Assembly: GCA_019163335.1 (NCBI GenBank)
Contig: JAFLKM010000027.1
Span: 1 to 64,000 of the forward strand
DNA from: Desulfobulbaceae bacterium
Lineage (GTDB): Bacteria > Desulfobacterota > Desulfobulbia > Desulfobulbales > Desulfocapsaceae
DNA: 64,000 bases
Reading direction: 5' to 3'
Shown here: in pieces, positions 1-9,053 of the stretch
Numbering within the stretch: position 1 is the stretch's first letter
Layout: each line of letters opens with the position of its first letter
Position numbers and translations under genes: made by a program
Notes under the pieces: generated by a model
What the model was told of the DNA's origin: nothing
The model's input: only the letters and a program-made list of their open reading frames with translations
Database searches by the model: none

Positions 1-311
1 GAGCCTAAATATAAGCAGCTGTTATTGTTTGATTAAACGTTGGGACACTAATGTTCAGCAATAAAACTTTAACGATATTGAACGATGCGAGAAAACCAGC
101 AGGGGAGTACGAGAAAGGAGTATGCTTTGCTCTTTTTACTCTTTTATTTTTATTATAGCTACACAATAAAGTGTTTAAAGTAATTTAACTGATAAACAAG
201 TACACTATTTGGATTAGTCTTTGTGTACTGTGGTATTTTAAACAAGTTAACCGGTCTCCTGAGGTTGACCAGAAAGCAGAAGATCCGTGCAAGCGGTGGG
301 GTGAAGAGAGA

Positions 312-1043
312 ATGGCTCAGCATGATATCGTACGTGGTCTTTATAGCCAGCGGTTGCATCATTTTTTAGATGAGGTGACGCTCTATCCTGTGAGTTGTGA
401 GAGGCTGGCTGCAGGGAGAACAGATCAAGAGTGGTTGGAAGGCGTTCTTGCCGGTGGAGCGAGGATTGTGCAGCTGAGAGATAAAGAGAGTCCGGATAGC
501 GAGCTTCTGGCGAAAGCTAGATATTTTAGAGAGAAAACTCGCGAGGCTGGGGCTTTGTTTCTAGTAAATGACAGATTAGATATCGCGCTTCTTGCAGACG
601 CCGATGGAGTTCATGTCGGACAGAATGATCTGCCACCAGAGGAGATTAGAAGATTGGCGCCTGATTTTTTGATCGGACTTTCATGCAATACGCTTGAACA
701 GGTTAAAAACTTGGGGGCCAAGGTGAGAAAAGGGGTGTGTCCCGTATCCTATTTTAATGTGGGCCCATTATATGCAACGGCCACTAAACAGGGGCTTAAG
801 GACTATTTAGGTACGCAAGCCATTCATCATTTTATCAGGGAATGTTCCTTGCCCTTTACAGTGATGGGTGGAATTAAGGTAGATCATATTGAGGAATTAT
901 GTGCTGCCGGTGTGAAGCGGATGGCAGTGGTGACTGCAATTAGTCAGACACCTGATATCACGTTGGAAACAGCAGCATGGATCAAAAAAATGAAAGAGTG
1001 TTCGGGGGACCGGAGGGAAGACGATGCAGCATTCCAAAAATAG
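312..1043 (+). CDS. thiE: Thiamine-phosphate synthase ThiE
   Basis: ORF with ThiE motifs: GGARIVQLRDKE, LVNDRLDIALLADADGVHVGQNDLP, GPLYATATKQG, VMGGI. Confidence 0.9.
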   Translation: MAQHDIVRGLYSQRLHHFLDEVTLYPVSCERLAAGRTDQEWLEGVLAGGARIVQLRDKESPDSELLAKARYFREKTREAGALFLVNDRLDIALLADADGVHVGQNDLPPEEIRRLAPDFLIGLSCNTLEQVKNLGAKVRKGVCPVSYFNVGPLYATATKQGLKDYLGTQAIHHFIRECSLPFTVMGGIKVDHIEELCAAGVKRMAVVTAISQTPDITLETAAWIKKMKECSGDRREDDAAFQK

Positions 1044-1713
1044 AGAAAAACTGGTCAGTGAGATTGAATTATTTATCTCCTATGGGGTCGAAAAAAATGA
1101 GCAGCAGGCCGCGCAGCTCTTCTTGCAGCGATATAAAAATGACGACCTTGCCTTGCAGCTTATGAGGTCTTTTTACACTTCATTGCCTGAGACCTATGAA
1201 GAGGCCGTTTGCCGAATCGCCTTTATCGAGAAAAAAGATGATATTTTCTTGTTGGGATTGAACACTGCCTTGCATGGCTATTTGTATCTTGCCACTGATC
1301 AGAAAGCGCTTCTCTTGGGTGAATATGGAGAGGAACTCCTGGAACCAAAGGCACTTGCTCTTTTTGGTTATCTTGACTTAAAAGAATTTTTAAAAAAATA
1401 TCCACATATTGATAAGTGTCCGGAATATGAACCTGAACAATTAGCAGACCCAGGATTCTGCCCTGTCTGCTCGGCGGTGACGGGTGAATACCATCTTCTG
1501 GGCTGCCCGGTGGAGGTCTGTCCCTGGTGTGAGGGGCAGTTCAGTCGGTGCGGCTGTCGTTTTGAGCAATTAGGGGTTGAAGTCCTGGAAGATGAGGAGG
1601 AGCTTGAAGAGCTGGAACGACTGTTGGAAGAGAAGGGGCGTGTTCCCTATGCGGCCTGGCAATGTCCATCCTATCCGTCAGATGTTGACGAAAAGGATGG
1701 ACAGGATGAATGA
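1024..1713 (+). CDS. Hypothetical protein with Cys-rich zinc-ribbon-like C-terminus
   Basis: 229-aa ORF overlapping the thiE 3' end by 20 bp; C-terminal FCPVC..GCPVEVCPWCEGQFSRCGCRF. Confidence 0.75.
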   Translation: MQHSKNREKLVSEIELFISYGVEKNEQQAAQLFLQRYKNDDLALQLMRSFYTSLPETYEEAVCRIAFIEKKDDIFLLGLNTALHGYLYLATDQKALLLGEYGEELLEPKALALFGYLDLKEFLKKYPHIDKCPEYEPEQLADPGFCPVCSAVTGEYHLLGCPVEVCPWCEGQFSRCGCRFEQLGVEVLEDEEELEELERLLEEKGRVPYAAWQCPSYPSDVDEKDGQDE

Positions 1714-1724
1714 TGCAGGGAGAA

Positions 1725-2660
1725 TTATTTCTTAGTCGAAATACTTTTCAGATAATGAAAAATATCCGAATCTGAAGAAAGAACAAGGGTGGTTTTGTCA
1801 CCAATAACCTTCCGGTAACTTTCCAGGGTCTTGGTAAAGGCATAGAATTCCGGATCCTGGGTGTAGGCTTGGCCAAATATCTTTGTTGCTTCTGCGTCGG
1901 CCTTGCCCTTTATGCCCATGGCGTCACGTTCAGCCGTGGAGGTAATGATCTGCAGTTCACGGTCAACGGTACCAAGAATCTCGGCCTTCTGGCCTTCGCC
2001 GGTGGAACGTTTTTCGGCGGCAATCCGCTTTCTTTCTGAAATCATGCGGTCGTAAACCTTGATCCGCACCGATTCAATATAGTTTACCCGTTTGAACATA
2101 ACATCAATCAGCTCGATCCCATACTGGGGAGTAGCGTTGGCTGCTGTTTCAATAATATAATTGGTGATAACATCGCGGCCACGTTTGGGAGCACCTGCGA
2201 TGTTCTTGCTGGCGTCTGTCATGGTTTCTTCCGACCAGTCAGAGCTGCGAATGATTTCGATGAGATCGTTCTTGTTCACCATGTCCCGCACCGTGCCGTC
2301 AATGATATCATCGAGCATGGATTGGGCGCGGGCCTCAGTTTTGACCGCCTGCATATATTTCAGGGCATCGACAATCCGCCAGCGGGCGGTGACATCAAGA
2401 TAGACATACGTTTTATCACCGGTGGGGATCTGATTAGGGTCGCCGTCCCAGATCTGAATCTTTTTGTCAAAAAGATTGACATGTTGGACAAAGGGGACTT
2501 TTAAATGCAGGCCGGCAGTGGTTTTCGGTTCACCGATCGGGGCGCCAAACTGGGTGATGACGGCCTGGGTTCCTTCTTCAAGAACGAAGAACCCGTCATA
2601 AATGACCGTAATGCCGAGAAGCACAAGGCCTGTCATGAAGAATTGAGCAATTTGTTTCAT
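1725..2660 (-). CDS. hflC: FtsH protease modulator HflC (SPFH/band 7)
   Basis: N-terminal TM segment, EEGTQAVITQFGAPIGEP, SERKRIAAEKRSTGEGQKAEILG; adjacent to hflK. Confidence 0.92.
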   Translation of the reverse strand: MKQIAQFFMTGLVLLGITVIYDGFFVLEEGTQAVITQFGAPIGEPKTTAGLHLKVPFVQHVNLFDKKIQIWDGDPNQIPTGDKTYVYLDVTARWRIVDALKYMQAVKTEARAQSMLDDIIDGTVRDMVNKNDLIEIIRSSDWSEETMTDASKNIAGAPKRGRDVITNYIIETAANATPQYGIELIDVMFKRVNYIESVRIKVYDRMISERKRIAAEKRSTGEGQKAEILGTVDRELQIITSTAERDAMGIKGKADAEATKIFGQAYTQDPEFYAFTKTLESYRKVIGDKTTLVLSSDSDIFHYLKSISTKK

Positions 2661-2673
2661 CTCAGTTTCCTTG

Positions 2674-3795
2674 TTAATTTGATTTGTGGCTTATGGAACC
2701 TGCGGGGCCTTGCAGGGTGGACAGGTTGAGCAGGGGGAGCGGCGATTTCTGGTCCTCATCGATTACATAAACAGAAGCGGTGCCCGGCATGATTTCCTGC
2801 ATGGTTTCCAGATACATGCGTCTGCGAGTGACTTCCGGTGTAGTTTTGTATTCCTTGAGGATGGCCAGGAAACGTCCTGTTTCGCCTTGGGCTTCATTGA
2901 TTCGGGCGGCGGCATAGCCATGTGCTTCTTCAATGGTTTTTTTGGCATCGCCACGGGCCTTGGGGATAACCTTGTTGTAGGTCTCTTCTGCCTCATTCAC
3001 CAGTCGCTTCATGTCCTGATCCGCTTCGTTGACTTCGTTGAATGCCGGCTTAACGGGTTCCGGGGGGTTGATGTCCTGGAACTGGACGGTGCCGATGGTA
3101 ACTCCTGCCTCGAGTTTATCCAATTGAATCTGCAGTTCTTTTTTTGCATCGGCAGCCAAAAGGTCCCGGTTGCCAAGGACGTAGTCAAAATCCATATTCC
3201 CCACAACCCGTCTGGTGATACTCTCTGAAATATCGCGGACTGCCTGACGAACATCCTTGACTTTGAAAAGAAAGTTGACAGGATCGCTGACGCGGTACTG
3301 GACGATCCAGGCAACATTGATCACATTAGTGTCGGCCGTGAGCATCAGGGATTCGGTGTCAAACCCGCTGCGATCAAATGAACTCAGTTGCCCAGGAGAA
3401 CGGCTTCGAAAACCAAATTCTTCTTTTCGGATTTCTCCCATGTCGACCTTGTAAAGGGTGTCGATGATAGGAATCTTGAAGCGTAGGCCGGGGTTGGTGG
3501 TTTGAGAGTATTTTCCAAGTCGGAGAATAATTCCGACCTCACCGGGAGAGATCTTGTAGAAAGAGGCATAAATTCCCTGGAGTACCAGAATAGCTACGAT
3601 AAATGTCAGAAGTTTACTGATTCCGGCCATGGGATTCAATGGTTGAGATGGCTTGTCCTGCTCGGAACTTCCGGAGTTTGATTTCTTCTCGTTGAAAAAG
3701 TCCTGCAGCTTTTTGATGCCAAGGGCGACCCATTCTTCCGGGGTCTGAGGCTTTTTTTTCTGACCCCATGGCGGTTGCTGTTCCTGGTTGGACAT
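2674..3795 (-). CDS. hflK: FtsH protease modulator HflK (SPFH/band 7)
   Basis: PWGQKKK N-terminus, SPGEVGIILRLGKYSQTTNPGLRFKIPII; upstream of hflC on the same strand. Confidence 0.92.
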   Translation of the reverse strand: MSNQEQQPPWGQKKKPQTPEEWVALGIKKLQDFFNEKKSNSGSSEQDKPSQPLNPMAGISKLLTFIVAILVLQGIYASFYKISPGEVGIILRLGKYSQTTNPGLRFKIPIIDTLYKVDMGEIRKEEFGFRSRSPGQLSSFDRSGFDTESLMLTADTNVINVAWIVQYRVSDPVNFLFKVKDVRQAVRDISESITRRVVGNMDFDYVLGNRDLLAADAKKELQIQLDKLEAGVTIGTVQFQDINPPEPVKPAFNEVNEADQDMKRLVNEAEETYNKVIPKARGDAKKTIEEAHGYAAARINEAQGETGRFLAILKEYKTTPEVTRRRMYLETMQEIMPGTASVYVIDEDQKSPLPLLNLSTLQGPAGSISHKSN

Positions 3796-3983
3796 AATAA
3801 TTTTTCTCCTGCCTTTGCCTGATATAATGGAATAGTTATGTCATAGTATAATTAAAGAAAAGGATGATATGACAAATTTGGAGACAAGATAAGCCCTTTT
3901 CCTTGAATGGCAAATGAAAACGACAAGTTTCTTGATAGAAGAATGGCAGATCCTGTTGCAGGAGATTCTGGAGAAGAGGAAAG

Positions 3984-4889
3984 TCATTGGTGCAGAGCGA
4001 GCACCCAACTCCCAATGAGCAGGATGAAAAAGAAAACGAAGCAGAGGCATTGAAAGGACAAAGAATGACGCAGGCGGTGCAGCGGTTCATGACTCAGGAG
4101 GTATCCTGAAAGCAGTCCGCAAAGCAGTCCGAAGAAATGCGCACCAAGATCTGTGTGTTCGCCAGAACTACCAATTGCGGCGAGGAGCGCGGCCCCAGCC
4201 ATTACTGGTATGAGAAAGTGAGAGCCGGTAAATTTTCTCCGTCCCTGATGGGTGAGAACTGCCAGCATGCCAATGACGGCAAAGACTGCTGTCGAAAAAC
4301 CGACAAACTGGTATTCTGATCGATGAATGAGGACGTTGATCAGATTACCGCACCCGGCTGTCAGGACCAGTGAGCTGAGCCCAAGGCCGGTGCCTGTCAG
4401 CAGGCAGAAGGAATGGACCAGCCAACCCCCGATGAGGCAGTTGCTGAGCAGATGTACCATGTCAGCATGGAGGGTCAGGGCTGTCAGGAGTCGCCACCAC
4501 TCTCCTTTCTGCAGGATGTCGTCAGCGTTGCCGGCGCCTTGCATGAACCATATTGAGTCTTTGTTCCAGGGACCTGTTACGGAATAAAAGAGAATGATCG
4601 CGCCGATGAGAAGCAGGGTCGGGGGTTGCATCAGGGGAGTGAAGTCGTGATTCGGGGCTGGACGTTTGGGGGGCCAGTCTTTATTCTCAGCAGCGTAGCA
4701 TTCCAGCTCATGGATTGCTCGGAGCTCTTTGCCGGCAGGGACAAAAAGATGCCAGGTGTGGTTCGAATGGTAAATTTGATGCGGGATCTGAACCGCTGAC
4801 AGGATAAGGCTCCAGATGGAGGCGGTTTCCTCCTGATCCGTTGTCAGGATGGGGTTGGATTCCGGCGGGATTCTTTTTGGAGAGGTCAT
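3984..4889 (-). CDS. Rhomboid family intramembrane serine protease
   Basis: LTLHADMVHLLSNCLIGGWLV, EYQFVGFSTAVFAVIG (catalytic Ser region), DLGAHFFGLLCGLLSG (catalytic His region), multiple TM segments. Confidence 0.82.
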   Translation of the reverse strand: MTSPKRIPPESNPILTTDQEETASIWSLILSAVQIPHQIYHSNHTWHLFVPAGKELRAIHELECYAAENKDWPPKRPAPNHDFTPLMQPPTLLLIGAIILFYSVTGPWNKDSIWFMQGAGNADDILQKGEWWRLLTALTLHADMVHLLSNCLIGGWLVHSFCLLTGTGLGLSSLVLTAGCGNLINVLIHRSEYQFVGFSTAVFAVIGMLAVLTHQGRRKFTGSHFLIPVMAGAALLAAIGSSGEHTDLGAHFFGLLCGLLSGYLLSHEPLHRLRHSLSFQCLCFVFFFILLIGSWVLALHQ

Positions 4890-5163
4890 GTCTGCGTTTG
4901 TGACTCACAGGAAGCAAAGGGGAAAATGATGATCGTCCATACGATGGATCATATTTGCAAAGTAGCCATTGATTTTCGTTTTGGCAAACAAGGGTGTGGT
5001 GGCTGATCTTCGAGCCCTAGACAGGGAGGAAAGCGATGCCGTCCCTTAATAACAAAAGAGCGCCCTGCAGGATTGCGGGAAATGGAGTTTCGTGCTATAC
5101 GCAACAAGCGGGTAGGTGCGATGTTTGGAAGAAGAAGAGGGAGAGGGGGATCGTGGTGGAGAT

Positions 5164-5212
5164 AAAAAAAAGGGGCTGACAATCGTTGTGAGATTGCAAC
5201 CCTTTTTTTTAA
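5164..5212 (-). terminator. Intrinsic terminator downstream of tRNA-Leu, A/T tracts on both sides (possibly bidirectional)
   Basis: On minus strand: GGGTTGCAATC-loop-GATTGTCAGCCCC followed by a T run. Confidence 0.7.
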
Positions 5213-5214
5213 TT

Positions 5215-5300
5215 TGGTACCGTAGAGAAGACTCGAACTTCCACGAGGAAACCCCCACTAGGACCTGAACCTAGCGCGTCTACCATTCCGCCACTACGGC
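5215..5300 (-). tRNA. tRNA-Leu (anticodon CAG)
   Basis: Reverse complement GCCGTAGTGGCGGAATGGTAGACGCGCTAGGTTCAGGTCCTAGTGGGGGTTTCCTCGTGGAAGTTCGAGTCTTCTCTACGGTACCA; long variable arm, T-loop TTCGAGT, encoded CCA. Confidence 0.95.
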
Positions 5301-5387
5301 ACAACGTACAGCAATATGCTTGTCTTGATGAATTTTGTCAAGCCTTTCTTCGTAGCGGTTTAAAAAAAAGAAAATTGTGGTGTATTA

Positions 5388-6359
5388 ATGGAAATTTTCA
5401 GAGAGATTGAAGCTATCAAAAATCCGTTTCCCTATTCTTGTGTTACCATCGGTAATTTTGACGGAGTACATCTTGGCCATCAATTGTTGTTTGCCGAGGT
5501 GGTGCAGCGGGCGTATCGCCATCGTGGTACTAGTGTGGCCATTACCTTTAATCCCCATCCTCTCCAAGTCCTTCGAGCAGAAGGGATCAAGCTGATTTCC
5601 ACCTGTGCCCAGAAGATAGAGATGATCAGTCACGCCGGCATTGATGTCCTCGTCATTGTCCCCTTTACCATGCAGTTTGCCGGTATTTCAGCCGATCATT
5701 TTGTAGACGAGATCCTTCTGCGTCGCATTGGGGTGAAAGAATTGGTGGTGGGGTATGATTATGCCTTTGGCAAAGGCCGGGCGGGTAATATCCCATTTTT
5801 GCAGAAGCAGGGAGAGGAAAAAGGGTTTCCGGTGTCGGTGGTTGACGCACACTATGAAAATGGGATGCTGGTTAGTTCAACCAAGGTTCGTGAATTGATA
5901 GCGGAAGGGCGGATGGCTGAAGCCAGGATGCTGCTTGGTCGTTTCTATCAAATCCGCGGCGAGGTGCAGATGGGAAAACAGAGGGGCAGCAGAGAGATAG
6001 GTTTTCCCACGGCCAATCTGCATCTGGATGCTGAAGACCTGATTCCAAGGATCGGAGTTTATGTGTGCCAGGTCATTTGTGATGGAAAATGTTACGGAGG
6101 GGTGCTTAATATTGGCTACAATCCAACTTTTGGTGAAGATAAGTTGGTGGCCGAGACCCATATATTTGATTTCAACCAAGATATCTATGGTAAGCCGATA
6201 AAGGTGAATTTGTTGCAATTTATTCGCGGTGAACAGAAATTTTCGGGTACACAGGAACTTGCTGCGCAGATTGGTCGTGATGTGATTCAGGCGAAACAGT
6301 TTTTGGCGAGTCAGCACAATGAGCTGACTCTTTCCTGTGAAGAAAAACACAACAGTTGA
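5388..6359 (+). CDS. ribF: Bifunctional riboflavin kinase / FAD synthetase
   Basis: VTIGNFDGVHLGHQ, TFNPHPLQVL, VVGYDYAFGKGRAG, RGSREIGFPTANL, GVLNIGYNPTF. Confidence 0.95.
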   Translation: MEIFREIEAIKNPFPYSCVTIGNFDGVHLGHQLLFAEVVQRAYRHRGTSVAITFNPHPLQVLRAEGIKLISTCAQKIEMISHAGIDVLVIVPFTMQFAGISADHFVDEILLRRIGVKELVVGYDYAFGKGRAGNIPFLQKQGEEKGFPVSVVDAHYENGMLVSSTKVRELIAEGRMAEARMLLGRFYQIRGEVQMGKQRGSREIGFPTANLHLDAEDLIPRIGVYVCQVICDGKCYGGVLNIGYNPTFGEDKLVAETHIFDFNQDIYGKPIKVNLLQFIRGEQKFSGTQELAAQIGRDVIQAKQFLASQHNELTLSCEEKHNS

Positions 6360-6462
6360 GTTTGTTTGGGAGGGATATTTATAGAGATTATGGAGATTAC
6401 TCGGCGTTAATATTCAGCGGATGGATTTTCTCCTTGCAAGTGTATTGAAGGTGTCTATATTA

Positions 6463-6478
6463 TCACAAATTTTTGTGA
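6463..6478. promoter_or_regulatory. 16-bp palindrome, candidate operator
   Basis: TCACAAA-TT-TTTGTGA, 7-bp perfect arms in the intergenic region upstream of the TPR gene. Confidence 0.35.
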
Positions 6479-6622
6479 GTAAGAATAAAGTGAGTCTATT
6501 TGGCAGGTTTATTGAAAGATTTCTTAAAGAAAAAAGAGAGATAGTGGCTTGAAATACCGACAACAGAAGGCCAGGTATGGTATTTCAGGATCCTGTTTGA
6601 TCAGAGTTGATAGAGGTGGAGT

Positions 6623-7264
6623 ATGTCAGAACAGTTACCGGAAGATTTGCAGGAAGATTTAGCCAAAGTTATTGAAGAATTTGAAAAAAAATGTCAGCAG
6701 AACCCAAATAATGTGATGGCGCATCATCATCTGGGGCTGGTGTATCTAAAGGCCGGACGCGTGGATGACGCTGTCCGAATGCTGGAGAGAGCCATTGCCA
6801 TTGATCCCATGAGTGCGGAAAGCATGATTAACCTCGGGGCTATTTATTTTGGCAAGGGCGATATGACTCGTGCCCAGGAGTTAAATGAAGAGGCAGTGCG
6901 GGTCGTGCCGGAAACTGCTCAGGCACATGCCAACTTAGGGTTGATCTGGCAGCAGCGTAACGAGCTCGACAAGGCTATGGATGCTTATGAAAAGGCCATT
7001 CAGCATAATCCAAAACTGGCGACGGTATGGATTAATATGACGGCGGTGTTGACGATGAAGGGTGAGGACGAAAGGGCGCTGAAGTCAGCCCGTAAAGGGG
7101 TGGAGCTTGACCCCGATTCACCGCTGGCCCAGAATAATCTGGCGGTGGCCCTTTTCTTTAGTGGGGAGTTTAAACTTGCCAAAGAGCATATGGAAAAGGC
7201 CCGCGAGCTTGGTTACTCCGTGGATCCAAATTTTGTTGATCGGCTCCAGCAGGAACTGGCGTAA
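6623..7264 (+). CDS. Tetratricopeptide repeat protein
   Basis: Tandem TPR motifs (NNVMAHHHLGLVYLKAGRVDDAVRMLERAIAIDP, AQAHANLGLIWQQRNELDKAMDAYEKAIQHNP). Confidence 0.88.
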   Translation: MSEQLPEDLQEDLAKVIEEFEKKCQQNPNNVMAHHHLGLVYLKAGRVDDAVRMLERAIAIDPMSAESMINLGAIYFGKGDMTRAQELNEEAVRVVPETAQAHANLGLIWQQRNELDKAMDAYEKAIQHNPKLATVWINMTAVLTMKGEDERALKSARKGVELDPDSPLAQNNLAVALFFSGEFKLAKEHMEKARELGYSVDPNFVDRLQQELA

Positions 7265-7307
7265 ACGTTAATGTTATAGGGAGTTATGGCTACTATTCTG
7301 AAATCTT

Positions 7308-8444
7308 ATGAGTAAACAACGTCTAACAACACCACCTTGGTGTCCATTTTGCGGCCAGAAAGTCGGGCGGGCAACGGATGCCATAGAGCGGAAAATGCAT
7401 GAGTTCAAGGTTGGACGCTGTGAGTGCGGTGCGGTCTATAGTTGTGATCCCACTGGCCATAATGTCGGAGCAGCCATCGTTGAAACGCTTGTATTGGCCT
7501 GCGACAACAATTGGGACTATGCTTGGGATCTTCTCCCTGAAGATGATTATCTCACTGGCCGAATTGAAGATTACGACGAATTGACCCACCAGGTGGTGAA
7601 TACCAAAAATATGGATGGCAGGCCTGTACGCGGTGTGCTGTATTTTGTCCGTCTGCATACCGCGATTACCGAGATTTCAAAACGGGTCAAGGAGAAGAAG
7701 GGCGTTCAGGCTGGTTGTCTGAATCTGGGAGCAGAGGAGATTTCTGTAGTTATAGAGCCAGCTCCTGATCCTCAGAGAAAAAAGGTCAAGGCCACCAAAC
7801 AGAGTGTGACTGGATATGTTGAGCTGGGTGATATTGATGCCCTTGTTGCCTTGTGTTTTGATGACAAAAAGACCCTGCGTCTGTTACAAAGGTTGTTATA
7901 TGAGCCTGATGAGCGGCAACGACTTCGGATTGCCTGGATTATCGGACAGGTTAGCGCCCGAGTGGCCAGTCGAGATCCTGGCCAGGTCTCTGGAATGTTG
8001 CATCGACTTTTTGAAGCCTGTTCCGATTCTGCTGCCACTCCCTGGGGGATGGTGGAGACTCTCGGTGAGATCATTGCCGGGCGGCCCGATATCTTTGGTG
8101 CCTTTACCCGCCATCTCTTGAATTATATGGGGGATATTTCTACCCAGAGTCAGGTAGTGTGGGCGCTTAGCAAGATCGCCAAAAGTCGGCCTGATCTGAT
8201 TCGGGCAACCCCGTTTTATAATCTTTTCCATTTTCTGAATCACCCTGATCCGCTCATGCGTGGACAGGTCGCCCGTTTGTTGGGTCGTATCCGGGCAACT
8301 GAGGCCGCCCTTCAGCTCATGGCGCTGAATGATGACATGGCGGAGTTGTCCATATGGGAAGATGACAAATGGAATACTTTTACTGTTTCAGCCCTGGCCC
8401 GAGAGGCTGTGGCCAGGATTCATGAAAAAGAGGTTAACTTATGA
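7308..8444 (+). CDS. Zn-finger / HEAT-like repeat protein of unknown function (possibly the DVU0298 family)
   Basis: N-terminal PPWCPFCGQKVGRA..GRCECGAVYSCDPTGHNVG; C-terminal helical-repeat-like segments (HPDPLMRGQVARLLGRIRATEAALQL). Confidence 0.65.
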   Translation: MSKQRLTTPPWCPFCGQKVGRATDAIERKMHEFKVGRCECGAVYSCDPTGHNVGAAIVETLVLACDNNWDYAWDLLPEDDYLTGRIEDYDELTHQVVNTKNMDGRPVRGVLYFVRLHTAITEISKRVKEKKGVQAGCLNLGAEEISVVIEPAPDPQRKKVKATKQSVTGYVELGDIDALVALCFDDKKTLRLLQRLLYEPDERQRLRIAWIIGQVSARVASRDPGQVSGMLHRLFEACSDSAATPWGMVETLGEIIAGRPDIFGAFTRHLLNYMGDISTQSQVVWALSKIAKSRPDLIRATPFYNLFHFLNHPDPLMRGQVARLLGRIRATEAALQLMALNDDMAELSIWEDDKWNTFTVSALAREAVARIHEKEVNL

Positions 8445-9034
8445 CAAAGACTACACTGCAATCGATTGATTCTATTGTTGCCGTGGATCAGAAGAAACCT
8501 TCTGATCCGGCACAAGCCCAATATGAAGAAGGAAGAGAGTTTTTGAAAAAAAACGAACTGTCTCAGGCTGCTCTAGCCTTTCATAATGCGCTCCTGGCCT
8601 TTGAAGAAAAGGATAATCAGGACGGGATCGCCAATGCCTCAAATCAGCTCGGCAATGTCTGCCTGCAGCGACGGGAATATGCGAAAGCCATGGCGCATTA
8701 TCAACGGGCGTGGGGTATCTGTGAGAAACAGGATGACCCTATGAGTCTGAATGTCCTGTCCTCCCAGCTTGTTCTGGCTCACCAGGGATTGAAGCAGTTC
8801 CCAGAGGCTGTCAAACTCTGTCTTGATATGCTGGAAACATATCATCGGGGTAATAATCCTCAAGGGGTTGTGGAGACTCTGGAGAAGCTGGTGAATGTTT
8901 ATATTGAAGCGGGTGATAATGCAAAGGCTGCTGATACCTATCGGACGATCGCCTCAATCCATGCCCAGTATAAACATAAGAACATTGCCGAGGGTTTTAT
9001 GAAAAAGGCTCAGGCCCTGGAAGAGTCTGCCTGA
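8441..9034 (+). CDS. Tetratricopeptide repeat protein
   Basis: TPR-like repeats (NQLGNVCLQRREYAKAMAHYQRAWGICEKQ); ATGA overlap with the preceding gene. Confidence 0.8.
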   Translation: MTKTTLQSIDSIVAVDQKKPSDPAQAQYEEGREFLKKNELSQAALAFHNALLAFEEKDNQDGIANASNQLGNVCLQRREYAKAMAHYQRAWGICEKQDDPMSLNVLSSQLVLAHQGLKQFPEAVKLCLDMLETYHRGNNPQGVVETLEKLVNVYIEAGDNAKAADTYRTIASIHAQYKHKNIAEGFMKKAQALEESA

Positions 9035-9053
9035 GAGGGGCCTGGGGCAAATC

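Noticed and set aside
1-311. Possible TPP riboswitch upstream of thiE
   Set aside because: I looked for the conserved CUGAGA and ACCUGAUCUGG-type elements and did not see them.
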